A stretch of 37,516 bases of DNA from Amphimedon queenslandica (lineage: Eukaryota; Porifera; Demospongiae; Haplosclerida; Niphatidae): positions 72,645-110,160 of the forward strand of contig NW_003546334.1 of the NCBI RefSeq assembly GCF_000090795.2, in the 5' to 3' direction. Shown in pieces: positions 8,106 through 18,905 of this stretch. The translations under genes were made by a program, and so were the position numbers. Each line of letters opens with the position of its first letter. The stretch's first letter is position 1. The notes under the pieces were generated by a model. That model worked only from the letters and a program-made list of their open reading frames with translations, had not been told where the DNA came from and searched no databases.

Positions 8106-11100
8106 CTACATAGAAATAACATCAATTTGTTCAATAATTTGACTCATTGATGGTCGTTCCAAAGGATTATCCTTACAGCACCAAACGATGAGAGAGTATA
8201 GGAGAGAGCCCTGTGTATCACTGGTACCAATTGGTCTGCTGCTGATGCTCTGCACCTGATGAAGCATGTCTCGAAATACATACCTGTCTGGAAAATGACA
8301 AGTTATTATTTCACAGAGTAAAACACCATAACTGAATACATCCATCTTTGTAGTCTGCTCTTTGTTGGGATCTGTGCTCATGATGTGTTGGGCAAGAGCT
8401 TCAGGTGCTGTATAAGGCTCAGCTCCTGGTAGTCTGGTCACTGCTTTATTTGCTGCTTTTGCTGATCCAAAGTCAGATATCTTAGTCTTCCATTTCTTGT
8501 CTCCCTTTGATTCCAGTAGTACATTAGCACTGCTGACATCACGATGAATAATAGGATCAGGTAGACAGTGTAGGTAGTTCAGGCCAACAGCTACATCACG
8601 CATTATGTAGAGAATCACTGGTCTACAGCCAGGGTCAGGGGTCAGCTCTTTCCTCTCATAAGCTTTACGCAATGAGGTATCCATTACTTCAGTGATAATC
8701 ATAGGATTACCTGATGGATGGTCTAACACAGCTCCTATAAACTGGAGGAGATTAGGATGACGCAATTGAGACATTGTATTGATCTCACGATGAAGATTCT
8801 CCAGATAGAGTGAACTACGTATTGCCTCATGTAATTCCTTAACAGCAACAGAATGCCCTCTGAACTGACCGACCCATACAACACCCCAACCTCCTCTACC
8901 AAGCTCTTCTTTTGACAGAGTAACATCTTTGTGATTCACTTTCCAACTGCTTTGTAATTTTGATATTTCAATGCGAAGAGAAGTATTTTCTTCTTTAGCT
9001 TGATGTAATTCTTCTTCCAACGCTAATTGTGACTGCTTTAATGCCGAATCCCTCTCCATCAATACCTGCATAAATAGTAACAAAATATATGATTATAATT
9101 ATAAACAATAAGTCATACTTATTGAAAGAGAAAGCTATTGCTGATATTAATGGCCTCCCACAATATTAAGGTAACTATTACATGTAATACTAAAGTCCAT
9201 TTGCATTCACCTGAGTTCAGGAAGTGATTAGAAACCCCACCCAATAATTAACACAATCCAATAATATTGTGAAAAGTATGGCTGTACTTTCTGCATGGGT
9301 TATACAACCAACTTGGAATTAAAGAGCTACAGCTGCTTCTTAAGTAGTACAATAGATGCGGCAAAAGGAGAGGAATGCACTGGTATGTTTATTTTTACAA
9401 TAGAACTTGTAAGTCAAAAGTTATTGCAAGAAAACAAGGGCTCAGGTGAACACAAATGGACTTTAGGTACACTTTCTTCATGGGCTTCTGATATTATACA
9501 ATAACGCTTCATTCAATTTAAAGTACCTTATTTGCTTTCCTCATGCCTTCGATCTCCTTTTCTTGCTTTGCATGTTCCTGATCTAATTGCTGTCTCATTC
9601 TAGCGACCTACATGTATACAAATTCTGATCATCAATTCTCAATGATACAATAGCAATACCTCAGCTTTGTGCTTTTCTTGACTCTGAGTCACTAATCCTT
9701 TTTGTCTATCGATCTCACGATTGTAAGCATTGACTTGCGTTGTTAATGTTTGCATCTCTTTCTTTATTTCCTTAATCTTGTCTGCCTTTTCTTGTTCTAA
9801 TTCTATAATTCTCTAACAAAAAATTAAGGCAGCTAAGTTAAAAGGCATAACAGGAAACATTAACTTAACACATTTAATGGCCTAGTAAATATACAGGAGA
9901 TTGCATTATCTTTGGAACAAGTGTAAAATTGTAAATCTGCCTTACCTTCCTTATAAGGGAGTTACAGCTACTTAGTTTTTATCCTCAATAATAAATCACC
10001 CACTTAACAAAATAAACCAACTAAAACTCTTATTGCAATTATACAATCTCCTGTAAGCTTGTATGGTATATGCACCTCTTTTGCTTTTCTTAATTCTTGA
10101 TTTAATTCCTCACACTGTTGATGTAACCTCAGTCGATCATTTCTTTCGGCTTCAAAGTCAAGCTTGTAAATTGCACACTAAATAAATCAATAAAAAATTG
10201 GCATTTAAAAATTGTATAATAATTATTATACCTGTTGTTCTTTCAATTGCAATTTTTCAAATAGTTCAATCATAGCAGTCTTTGTTTTTCCTTCTGGTCG
10301 TAAAGGTTCAATCATAGTAACCTCTGTTCCTCTTTCTGGTTGTAAAGGTGCACTCAAACTCTCTTCTGAATCAGTATCTTTATATTTTTCTTCAAACCCA
10401 CCACCACCACCACCACCACCACCACCATCTTGAACTCCATCATCAATCTTCTCTAGAGACATCCCATTAGGTGGGTGAATGCTTCGCTCATATGCCTCTT
10501 TATGAAGTGGTGGGTCTTCTCCAAAGGCAGGTGCAACTTCACTGACTACTGGTATATTAATTTGATGACGATTGGCTTGAAGGAGAGCACGCAATGAAGC
10601 CTGACGCATGTGCTCTGTGCATTCAATCCAGAACCAGACAAACCAGTCCTCACGATCAGGCAGCCTCCATGGATTATCAGGATCATAGCCTCCTTTCTTG
10701 TATGAGCCAACAGGAATGGCACGTATCTTCTTCACCTCATCATCAGATAATCCATCTACCGTCTTTCTTAGCATTGCATGAATCTTGTTTTGCAAAGTTT
10801 CGACTCTGTTAGAAAAGAAATATTCTACCTCCTCGTCTTCTGGGCACAAGCGCAAAACGGCATTTGCAAAGGTAAGGATAAATACCGTGTGCTTCCAAAA
10901 TTTCTTGCCAAATATTTGAGTGAATATCTTCACAGTGTCGGTGTGAATTCGTTTTGGAAACCTGGTGTCGTCCATCTTGAAACAAAACAAAGCCAAATCG
11001 TGAGGAAAGCAATCACTGCGACGGAGCTGCTCAACCATCTTCTCGTCTTCTTCCTCACTACTAAACCCAAACCCTGGCATGTCCCATATTTTGACCGATA

Positions 11101-11305
11101 TCCCATTCTGATCTAAATTATAATACTTGATTTCGGCAGTACCAGCATCGAACTGGTCTCCTTCGTTTGCCACTTCTTTTCCAAGGAGTCTATTGATGAG
11201 GGTAGATTTCCCTTGCCCTGCCTCCCCCACCACCACAATCTTTAGCTCTGTTGGTGTGATTATATTAGACGAGACCGTTTGTTGAATGGAGTTAGCCAAT
11301 CCCAT
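8106..11305 (-). CDS. GTPase - coiled coil - TKL protein kinase fusion (5 exons)
   Basis: Exons on the minus strand are 11305-10232, 10177-10076, 9812-9660, 9607-9527 and 9065-8106; every junction is phase 0, giving 789 residues. Residues 20-250 are a P-loop GTPase resembling the AIG1/GIMAP-Toc34 group: G1 GEAGQGKST (27-35), G3 DMPG (75-78), a G4 position reading LTFAN (144-148) rather than NKxD, and IPVGS (197-201). A ten-glycine run (294-303) from a GGT-type microsatellite precedes a Glu/Lys-rich linker and about 150 residues of coiled coil. Residues 520-789 are a TKL kinase: GRGGWGVV loop (526-533), VAVK lysine K546, aC E564, HRDVSSAN (644-651), DFG (668-670), APE (690-692). All key catalytic residues are present; S replaces the usual loop lysine. 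The ATG at 11305 is preceded by in-frame codons without another ATG. Role unknown; the architecture suggests a nucleotide-gated or oligomerising signalling kinase. Confidence 0.9.
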
Positions 11306-11848
11306 TCTAGTGAGAGGTACAGGCGGGTACAGAGCAAATGATATGTACTTTGAATCTTTAATCAAATTGTTCCAAAAATAGAACAGACATGGGTGTCTAA
11401 GTGAAAATTATAATGTCAAGATTTTAACTAATAAATATCTCAAATTATTTACCTAACTGAATAAATACTCCAGCTCAAGTAAAATCGCTAGGGAAGCAGT
11501 AGTTTCAGATTAATGATTTTTCAAATTTTCAAAATTCTATGGTCAAAGGGTTAAAATTAAAAGTCAATTAACAAGTACAACACTCAAAGACTCACTTTAA
11601 ATATCAAAATATTAACTTACTACATTTACATTTATTACAAGGTGGATCCTTTTCCTTCTGTAATTTGCTGTAACTCAACAAATGCCAAGTTCTTAGTTCT
11701 TATCCATTAGCCCCTCCCATGCCCCACCTTTATTAAGGTTACCACACGTGTTCTCATGCGTGCCATTACCGACTGTTTCAGCAAGTGCACGGAACAAGTA
11801 TACGGAAACAACGTGCTTCGACTGCTTCCATACTAATTACCAAAATAG
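11306..11848. promoter_or_regulatory. Divergent intergenic region with a CACGTG E-box
   Basis: The GTPase-kinase gene (minus) and the AACS pseudogene (plus) are transcribed away from each other, so their promoters should lie here. A palindromic CACGTG sits at 11745-11750. An ATG at 11756, opening MRAITDCFSKCTEQ and followed by a possible donor at CAA|GTATAC, might be the original AACS start, joined in phase 0 to an acceptor at 11848. That is speculative. I see no clear TATA box. Confidence 0.35.
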
Positions 11849-12183
11849 ACTGGTCACAAACAAAATAGTGTTTGGGGTACTCTAATCGTGAAAGACGCTC
11901 CTTTATGGACTCCTGCTGGCGATGAAACTCATTTGGACGCCTTTAGAAAGAAAATAAATGAGAAATATGACCTTCATTTAGGTAATGCTTGATGCATCAA
12001 AATAACATGAAATCACAATGCATGTATTATTATTATTATTATCATCATCATTATTAGTGTTAGGTGATTATGCCGAGCTTTGGGACTGGTCTGGGAAAAA
12101 TTACGCTAATTTCTGGGGAAGAGTTTTTTCACTTTCCTGGAATCAAGCACTCTCAACCTTACGATGAAGTACATATTTTAAAT

Positions 12184-12188
12184 ACCAC

Positions 12189-12240
<52 letters not shown>

Positions 12241-12262
12241 TTATTATTATTAATTATTAATT
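12184..12262 (+). repeat. (ATT)n microsatellite in a pseudogene intron
   Basis: An almost pure ATT run fills most of this intron. Similar tracts occur at 12025-12055, 12420-12475, 17739-17765, 31725-31790, 35930-35955 and 36015-36040. Open frames of poly-Ile or poly-Tyr over them are artefacts. Confidence 0.9.
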
Positions 12263-13204
12263 ATTAATTATGTAATCATTAGGTAGTTGATATTAGTAAA
12301 GGAATAGCAGATGTCCCTGAATGGTTTTGTGGCTGCCACCTCAATTATGCTGAAAACTTGCCGAACATCAAAAGGACAAAACAGCGTTAATATCACTAGG
12401 TATTTTTATAAGAATAGATATTATTATCTTTATTATTATTATTATTATCATTATCATCATCATTATTATTATTATTGTTATCCTCTCCTTTCCTCTCTCT
12501 CTTCTACTTTTCTTTATATATTCTACTGTTCCCTCCCTCTCTCCTTCTCTCTACAGGCTATCTTCCTAACAGTTCTACTGCACTTGAAGCAATGCTCACT
12601 ACTGCTGCCAGTATTGGAGCAATACGGAGTTCAACATCACCTGATTTTCACTCAACTGTAAGCATGCAATGAAAAAAACAATATTAATATCACTTTCATC
12701 AACGTAATCATAATTATCTTGTTATTGTTATTATTGTTGCTGTTTTATGCTTATCTTTTTCCTTAGGGAGTTCTTGATAGATTCAAGCAGATCAAGCCCA
12801 AGGTAATATTTTCAGTCGAAGCCGTATGATACAATAGGAAAGAACACAATCAAATTTGAACAAGTTGAAAACTGTTGTGGACGGACTGCCTGATCTTGAG
12901 AAGGTCGTTATACATCCATTTTGTTCATCTACTGTTGATATATCTCAACTGAAGAGCAGGTTTGGATATTAATAGGATATTGCAGGATATGTATAGTATA
13001 TTTTTGTTTATTATTAGTATTTTTTGGAAGATTTTCTTTCTGATAATACTGATTTAACATACGAGCAGCTGCCGTTCAACCACCCATGTTCATAATGTAC
13101 TCCTCTGGCACTACAGGGTCACTTAAATGTATGGTACACTCAGCAGGAGTGAGTTTATGATATAACTTTACACATGTAATTGCACTGTATTGTTTTTGTC
13201 TGAT

Positions 13205-13520
13205 GCATATACATGTACTTATATTGCGTAGAAAGTTTGAGCTGATTCCGATCAAATTTGGATTTTTTATGAATTTTTAAAGTTGCTCCAAAATTGAGTA
13301 AAAGTCCCTGTACTATAGTACATGGTCGTTGGCCAATTTTTGCCAAAAATGAAAATTTGAGAATTCTGCATTTTTGTAATGTTTTCTAATGCATATACAT
13401 GTACTTATGTTGCGTAGAAAGTTTGAGTTGATTCTGATCAAATTTGGATTTTTTACGAATTTTTTAAAGCTACTCCAAAATTGAGTGAAAAATCCCTGTA
13501 CTATAGTACATGGTTCATGG
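13205..13520 (+). repeat. Two tandem diverged copies of the ~180-base repeat
   Basis: GCGTAGAAAGTTTGAG recurs with its anchor at 13228 and 13414 (period 186). Each is followed by GATCAAATTTGGATTTTTTA and by TCCCTGTACTATAGTACATGG. It differs from the 5'-end array mainly in the second half of the unit, so it is a separate subfamily, inserted in an AACS pseudogene intron. Confidence 0.85.
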
Positions 13521-13610
13521 TCTTTATTATTTTGGTACATGTTACATGTACTGTATCTTTGGCTAGTTTTCATTAAAAATGGATGACTAATGACTATCAA
13601 TGACTCCATG

Positions 13611-13961
13611 TATCATAGTTGCCAACCGTCCCGGAATGTCCGGGACAGTCCCGGATTTATTGCTGTTGTCCCGGAGGGGTCCCAGATTGCTCTCTGTCCC
13701 GGATCAGCCATTTTTACAGTCACACCCATGCAAAATTTGACCACTCCCAGTAATAAAAATTCAATTAATATCAATTATAATCATAGCTGCATGAACAGTG
13801 AGCTCAAAAGTTAAAATTAAGTTCAAAAATGAACTCAAATTGCTGCTCAGGAACTGCTGCAGGAATGTAAGAAGTAATGATCATCAATCCCAGTGGGTGT
13901 GGCTCCTTGGGTGTGGCTTCCTGTCCCGGAATTCAGTGACAGAAAGTTGGCAACTATGATA
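13611..13961. mobile_element. MITE with 16-base perfect inverted ends
   Basis: TATCATAGTTGCCAAC at 13611-13626 is the exact reverse complement of GTTGGCAACTATGATA at 13946-13961. If the outer TA is a target duplication, the ends are 14 bases and the insertion is of the Tc1/mariner kind. Inside, GTCCCGGA-type motifs recur, making the ends GC-rich against an AT-rich background. No transposase is encoded in the 351 bases. It lies in an intron of the AACS pseudogene. Confidence 0.85.
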
Positions 13962-14788
13962 TATTGTTATTCAGGGTACGTTAATACAGCACATGAAGGA
14001 GCACATTCTCCATGGTAACATGACTCATAATGACATCGTGCATCTTTTATTACACCACGGTAAATTATTAATTAATTAATTAATAGTTATTTAATTTTAA
14101 TTAATAGACTGGTTGGATGATGTGAAACTGGCTAGTGTCTTCATTATTGATTGGAGTCACTGCAATGTGGATCTATTAGGGTATGGTTTACCGAGTTTTA
14201 CTATGATATACTGAGTTTTACTAAAATATACTAGGTTTAACTAAGATATACTTGGTTGAATTCTGTTGCTTTTATTTTAAATACTGTTAAACTAATTTTT
14301 GCCATTTTATATACTACCGTTTACTGAGATATACTGAGTTTTACTATTTATAATATTACAACACTTAGGACAGGTGCTAGGTGGCTCGCTGCACTAAAAG
14401 AGAGAAATATTGTTCCAAGTAAGACTCTTACGCCCACTTATATTAATTAATAATTATTAATTAACACAAGTTACTCTTCTCTACTATCAACAGGTTCTCC
14501 ATTGAGTTCTGCTAGTTATGATTATTTGCATAATTGTATCAAGAGGAACGTTTTACTGGGATCCATTACAGGTTTGATTTATTGATTCCTAATTTTAATG
14601 GCTGCCTGAAATAAAATTCAGACATTTTTGTATAATGTTGTCTAGCTAATGTACACGTACATGTAGTTTATGATAACTGTGTGTTGTGGCTACCATGGCA
14701 ACTGGCCCCACCCTTTTGTGGTTGATAGTTTAAATAGTTTTTAAAAAAGATTTTTATAAGGAAAATAGTCAAAGTAAAAACAACCTAA

Positions 14789-17011
14789 TCAGTAAATAAG
14801 TAATTTGCCATTAATCTCATTATCAATAGCATATAACAGTCCATCTTTATACGTTAAACCCTGTGGATTATTTAAGTCATCTTTAAACCTGCTGACAAGT
14901 ACACCATTACTAGTGAAGACTGATATACTAGTAGTTTCGGTACTAAAATTAATAAGATTAACATACAATAGACCACTAACTGCTGCGTCTATTGTTATAC
15001 TTATTGGTAATCCAAATCCAGTAGCAAACTGGCCCAAATACTTTCCATCTGGAGAGAACTTCTGAATGCGAATATTATTAATATCAGCAACATACACTAA
15101 TCCTTGACTGTCAATAGCAATGTCATATGGATACTGAAACTGTCCATTAGCTGATCCTTTACTACCAAATGAATGAGAGAAGGTTAGATCAGGATTCAAG
15201 ACTTGTATACGATGATTTTTACTATCAGCAATATAAACCTGTCCTTTTATACAAGAAATATTAGCAGGTTCATCGAATTGTAGTGGTCCACTGCCCTTCT
15301 CACCAACTGATGCTATAACGTCTCCATCCATGCTTATCTTCTGGATCCTGTGATCATCAGATACAAGAATGACTTTGTCTGGAGTAATGGCTACACCACG
15401 AGGAGAAGAAAACTTGACATTACCACTTCCTCCTTCCCCTCCTAATGCTTTCCCTTTCTTTCCTTCTCTATCCAGTATTGTTACACAGTTGCCCTTATTC
15501 TCAGTTATTATAACATGATTATCATCACTTATAGCAACTCCCCAGGGACGCTTAAGCTCAGTTGTAGTATGCACTGGAGTGATGTTATCAAGGCAAAGGA
15601 TGACTAGTGAGGCATCCTCAAGGTGTACATCATATACTTGTACTTTTACTGTATGAGTACCACTTGTTGAAGGGTTACACTGTATCCTATACACTCCAGG
15701 ATCAGTGCTGGTGGTAGTGACTGTAGTGCGAATGGGTTTATGGCCTTTACCAACTGGTACTAGACTACACCTCAGAGAAGAGAGGGGAACACACAAAAGA
15801 GATGAATCTGGTGCCTCCATTGATAGTGAAAATGAAAATTGCTTCTCTTTTTGAAGGTGTTCAGAATAACTAACCTTCACTTTACATTGAGGTAGTACAA
15901 TCACATCTCCAATGTGATGTAGTGATTTGGCATCTTTACTCAGTACAAAGTCAGCTTCTTCCTTTGGATGTAACTCCTCCACATTGATCCCTGCAGTAAC
16001 TTCACTCATACGTTCCATCATCTGTTTCTTAGACCTCAAGACTTGTTGAGGACTGCCTGTCTTCAGACTCTGTTCCACATAATCCTGGACATCTTCCAGA
16101 AGACTCAAACTCATTTCTGCTGATTTCATTTGCTCTGACAGCACCTTTAGTTTATCATCAGTGACCCTCTTTGCCTGCTCAGTCAGTTTCCTCTCTGACT
16201 GACGAAGAACAGCAATCATTTCCTCCACCATTTCATTTATCCCTTTTAATATTTCCTCTCCTCTTTCTCTGACCTCTCCCTCTGTTTCTGTTAGAGCAGA
16301 TTTGACTTCCTTTAGTTCTTCCATTTTTTCTTTAACCGGTTCTAAGCAGGTCTCCAATTCCTGACAGTGTTTAGTATAACTGTCATTGACTAGATCATAC
16401 TCATGGTCTTTATGGATGCGAACTGTGCAATGCTGACAAATGACAGTATCACATGTTTCACAGAATATCTCCAGTGGCTTGTGGTGAGAGGAGCAGGTAA
16501 GGGTTGCCTCCTGTTTAGCTGGAGCTAGCAATTGAGGATTAGAAGAGACAGAGGCCGTCACCTCATCAAGACTTGTCAGCTTATGGGTAGAAGTTGGGCC
16601 CCATTTCTTGTGTACTCCGTCGCATTCTGTACAAAAGAACTTACTGCAGTCTTTGCAGTATCCAGTGGCATTAGCTGTAGTACAGTTGTCACAGGGGACC
16701 TGTTGAGGATTAACTACTTTCTTCATGAAACTATGCACCTCTTTAAAGTTGTTGAGGTGGAATGCTGTAGGAAAACCACTTGCCCCCTCTCCTGGTAACT
16801 CTGTACGATGACGACAAGTGGGACAAGAGAGGTAATAGGTCTCATTCTTCTTATCTTGAGGTAACCTATCAAGACAACCCTGACAGAATGAATGTAGGCA
16901 AGGTAAGGACTTAGGATTAGTGTAGATATCAAGACATATGGAGCAAGTGAGCTGTTCCTCCAGTTTGAGGAGACCAGTAGAAGTAGAAGATGAAGATGGT
17001 TTGGCTGCCAT
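14789..17011 (-). CDS. TRIM-NHL E3 ligase-like protein, intronless
   Basis: One uninterrupted frame of 740 residues. Residues 23-66 are a C3HC4 RING (C23, C26, C38, H40, C43, C46, C63, C66), expected to act as a ubiquitin E3. Two B-boxes follow at about 107-143 and 171-208 (CHHC type with CSSHHKPLEIFCETCD). A coiled coil spans roughly 215-330, then a filamin-like Ig segment at about 385-480 (TTSTDPGVYRIQCNPSTSGTH). Residues 490-740 are NHL beta-propeller repeats such as LKRPWGVAISDDNHVIITEN and FQYPYDIAIDSQGLVYVAD. This is the TRIM2/3/71 (class VII) order. In animals these proteins act in RNA regulation, growth control or antiviral signalling; the target here cannot be told. The gene sits antisense in the largest intron of the AACS pseudogene, and having no introns it may be a retrocopy. 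Confidence 0.92.
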   Translation of the reverse strand: MAAKPSSSSTSTGLLKLEEQLTCSICLDIYTNPKSLPCLHSFCQGCLDRLPQDKKNETYYLSCPTCRHRTELPGEGASGFPTAFHLNNFKEVHSFMKKVVNPQQVPCDNCTTANATGYCKDCSKFFCTECDGVHKKWGPTSTHKLTSLDEVTASVSSNPQLLAPAKQEATLTCSSHHKPLEIFCETCDTVICQHCTVRIHKDHEYDLVNDSYTKHCQELETCLEPVKEKMEELKEVKSALTETEGEVRERGEEILKGINEMVEEMIAVLRQSERKLTEQAKRVTDDKLKVLSEQMKSAEMSLSLLEDVQDYVEQSLKTGSPQQVLRSKKQMMERMSEVTAGINVEELHPKEEADFVLSKDAKSLHHIGDVIVLPQCKVKVSYSEHLQKEKQFSFSLSMEAPDSSLLCVPLSSLRCSLVPVGKGHKPIRTTVTTTSTDPGVYRIQCNPSTSGTHTVKVQVYDVHLEDASLVILCLDNITPVHTTTELKRPWGVAISDDNHVIITENKGNCVTILDREGKKGKALGGEGGSGNVKFSSPRGVAITPDKVILVSDDHRIQKISMDGDVIASVGEKGSGPLQFDEPANISCIKGQVYIADSKNHRIQVLNPDLTFSHSFGSKGSANGQFQYPYDIAIDSQGLVYVADINNIRIQKFSPDGKYLGQFATGFGLPISITIDAAVSGLLYVNLINFSTETTSISVFTSNGVLVSRFKDDLNNPQGLTYKDGLLYAIDNEINGKLLIY

Positions 17012-17262
17012 GAATACTAGCTAAAAGAGAGTTGAGATGAACAGAATACGAGAACGAAGCGAAAGGAGTAGAAGTCTAGGAAATAAAATAAAAGAGATGA
17101 GGTTGACCTTTTGGCTTTTGTCTTGTGACTAAAGGAAATTATGATAGTTTATAATAATACTACCAGTTGTGGTTGCATCACCTGCAATCACAACCAGTAG
17201 TAAAGTATTAAAAATCTATTGACTCTTTTGTCCTTAAAATAAAATTAATTCTATATTTGCAT

Positions 17263-17516
17263 NNNNNNNNNNNNNNNNNNNNNNNNNNNNNNNNNNNNNN
17301 NNNNNNNNNNNNNNNNNNNNNNNNNNNNNNNNNNNNNNNNNNNNNNNNNNNNNNNNNNNNNNNNNNNNNNNNNNNNNNNNNNNNNNNNNNNNNNNNNNNN
17401 NNNNNNNNNNNNNNNNNNNNNNNNNNNNNNNNNNNNNNNNNNNNNNNNNNNNNNNNNNNNNNNNNNNNNNNNNNNNNNNNNNNNNNNNNNNNNNNNNNNN
17501 NNNNNNNNNNNNNNNN
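17263..17516. other. Assembly gap (254 Ns)
   Basis: A run of N replaces sequence between the TRIM promoter side and the retroelement fragment. True length is unknown. The flanks at 17012-17262 and 17517-17714 are AT-rich and hold no gene I can recognise. Confidence 0.99.
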
Positions 17517-17765
17517 TAGTTATTAATAGTTATAATAATCGGCAATAAAATTCACTGATTCAGATTCGATAAAGAATGGCATAATTATATCTGCAGATTC
17601 CGATTATTTTAGTGGTAATCGGTACAACTCTAATTTTTATAATTGGTGATTTTGTAACCATGTGTCACTGAGCATGTGAAGAAGGAATCAAAATGGCACG
17701 TTTTATATTGATGGTTGCTCACAGTAACCACCAACCTGCTTATTATTATTATTATTATTATTATT

Positions 17766-18119
17766 AAATGTATGTGCTGGGACTTCACTTGCCCTGATAC
17801 TCTGGCTCCATCTTATGTGACGATTGCTGCTACTGCTGGAGGATCTGCGGCTGCTTTAGCTGAGGAACATAAAATAACTAAATATTCCCATCTCTCTCCT
17901 TCCTATCTCTTCACTCCTCTCTCTATTGAAACTATGGGTGCTGTAGGCCCGAAATCAAGTCGTTTTTTAAAAGAACTTGGTAGGAGGATTATGTTACATT
18001 CAGGTGACCCTCACTCGTATAACTGTCTTATGCAACGTCTATCTGTCGCTATACAAAAGAGCAATATGGTATCAGTTCTGGGATCATTAGGCAAGGAGAG
18101 TTCGGACTTTATTGACTAA
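17766..18119 (+). mobile_element. 3' end of a retroelement open frame (fragment)
   Basis: After an (ATT)n tract the frame reads about 115 residues to TAA at 18117. It contains PDTLAPSYVTIAATAGGSAA, then FTPLSIETMGAVG, FLKELGRRIMLHSGDP and LMQRLSVAIQKSN. This block, with an aromatic-Pro-Ile-Glu-Thr core and a Leu-Gln-Arg-Leu-Ser-Val motif, is one I associate with the C terminus of reverse-transcriptase proteins repeated in invertebrate genomes. No reverse transcriptase is visible; it may be in the gap or lost. Family assignment is from memory of the pattern and is tentative. Confidence 0.5.
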
Positions 18120-18267
18120 TTATTGTTATTATTATTTTATTAATATTGTTATTATTATTATTATTATTACTATTATTATCTTTAATTATATTATTATTAT
18201 TATTATTATTGTTGTTGTTGTTGTTGTTGTTATTATTATTATTGTTATTATTATTATTATTATTTTA
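18119..18267 (+). repeat. Long (TTA)n/(TTG)n microsatellite before an AACS acceptor
   Basis: About 150 bases of TTA/ATT with an internal GTT run (18211-18230) end at the TTTTAG acceptor of the next pseudogene exon. It directly abuts the stop codon of the retroelement fragment, which would fit a simple-sequence tail or target. Confidence 0.8.
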
Positions 18268-18714
18268 GGTGGTACAGATATCATATCTTGTTTTGCTGGT
18301 CAGAATCTAACCCTCCCTGAACACAAAGGAGAGATACAGTTCAGGAACATGGGAATGGCAGTTGAATGGTGGGACAGAAACGGTAAGAATAATCACCACA
18401 AAATCATAATATATAATGTATGTTTGTTTGTTTTTTTGTTTACGTTATTTGTTTACAAGGTAAGCCGGTATACGATGAAAGGGGAGACTTTCAGAAAAGA
18501 CTTTGAAAGACAGAGAAGACTTTGTGAAACTAACCTCTTCAACATACATTTGATGTGATCATTAAGAATGGAGTGAGTCACATATGTACATGTAATTCTA
18601 TATGTCTGTGTCTTCCTTACAGTTATGGTGTCATGTTGGCAGCATATACAAATACATGTACATGTAAATAACTAAATATAAACATGGATGCTCCTATTAC
18701 ATGTACATTGTATG

Positions 18715-18905
18715 TCATTGCATTTTTATGAATTTTTAAAGATTCTTAAAAATTGGACCAAAGTCCTTGTACTATTATTACATGGTTTCGGGCCAAATTT
18801 TGCTGAAATTTGAAAGTAGAGAGTTCTTCATTTTTTATTACATTTCCTGATGCAATATTCATGTTCTTATGTTAAATTTTAAACTGATTTTGTATTTGTT
18901 ACAAA
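18715..18905 (+). repeat. Diverged single copy of the ~180-base repeat
   Basis: TTTTTATGAATTTTTAAAG, CCAAAGTCCTTGTACTATTA and CATTTCCTGATGCAATATTC follow the unit order seen at 13205-13520, but the anchor is eroded (AAATTTTAAACTGATTTTG). From 18925 a possible exon follows (ATTATTAG acceptor, then VRQYLIDEDDF) that I cannot assign. Confidence 0.65.

Larger units (their letters stand above)
11849..18506 (+). pseudogene. AACS: Acetoacetyl-CoA synthetase pseudogene with introns retained
   Basis: AACS is a cytosolic adenylate-forming enzyme activating acetoacetate for lipid synthesis. Recognisable exons lie at about 11849-11981, 12064-12168, 12283-12399, 12557-12657, 12767-12958, 13018-13148, 13975-14059, 14108-14190, 14369-14418, 14494-14571, 18269-18382 and 18460-18506. 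Family blocks include [42 protein letters not shown], the SSGTTG phosphate loop (about 13101) and [19 protein letters not shown]. Damage: one extra G in the run 12115-12118; lost bases near 12363, 12850, 13020-13025 (T run) and 13083; TGA at 12827 and at 14123 (a conserved Trp); TAG near 14188; a missing exon of ~38 residues between 12399 and 12557; a second loss before 14494; no C-terminal half after 18506. It is an unprocessed, dead copy. The start codon is not identified. Confidence 0.9.

Noticed and set aside
10212-10433. Plus-strand frame ending in poly-Pro
   Set aside because: Antisense shadow of the glycine run in the GTPase-kinase gene.
17715-17770. N-terminal poly-Ile part of the retroelement frame
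   Set aside because: It is microsatellite translation; the real fragment starts after it, so I trimmed the feature.
18112-18558. 148-codon frame rich in Ile and Val
   Set aside because: It translates an (ATT)n/(GTT)n microsatellite in the wrong frame before an AACS exon.
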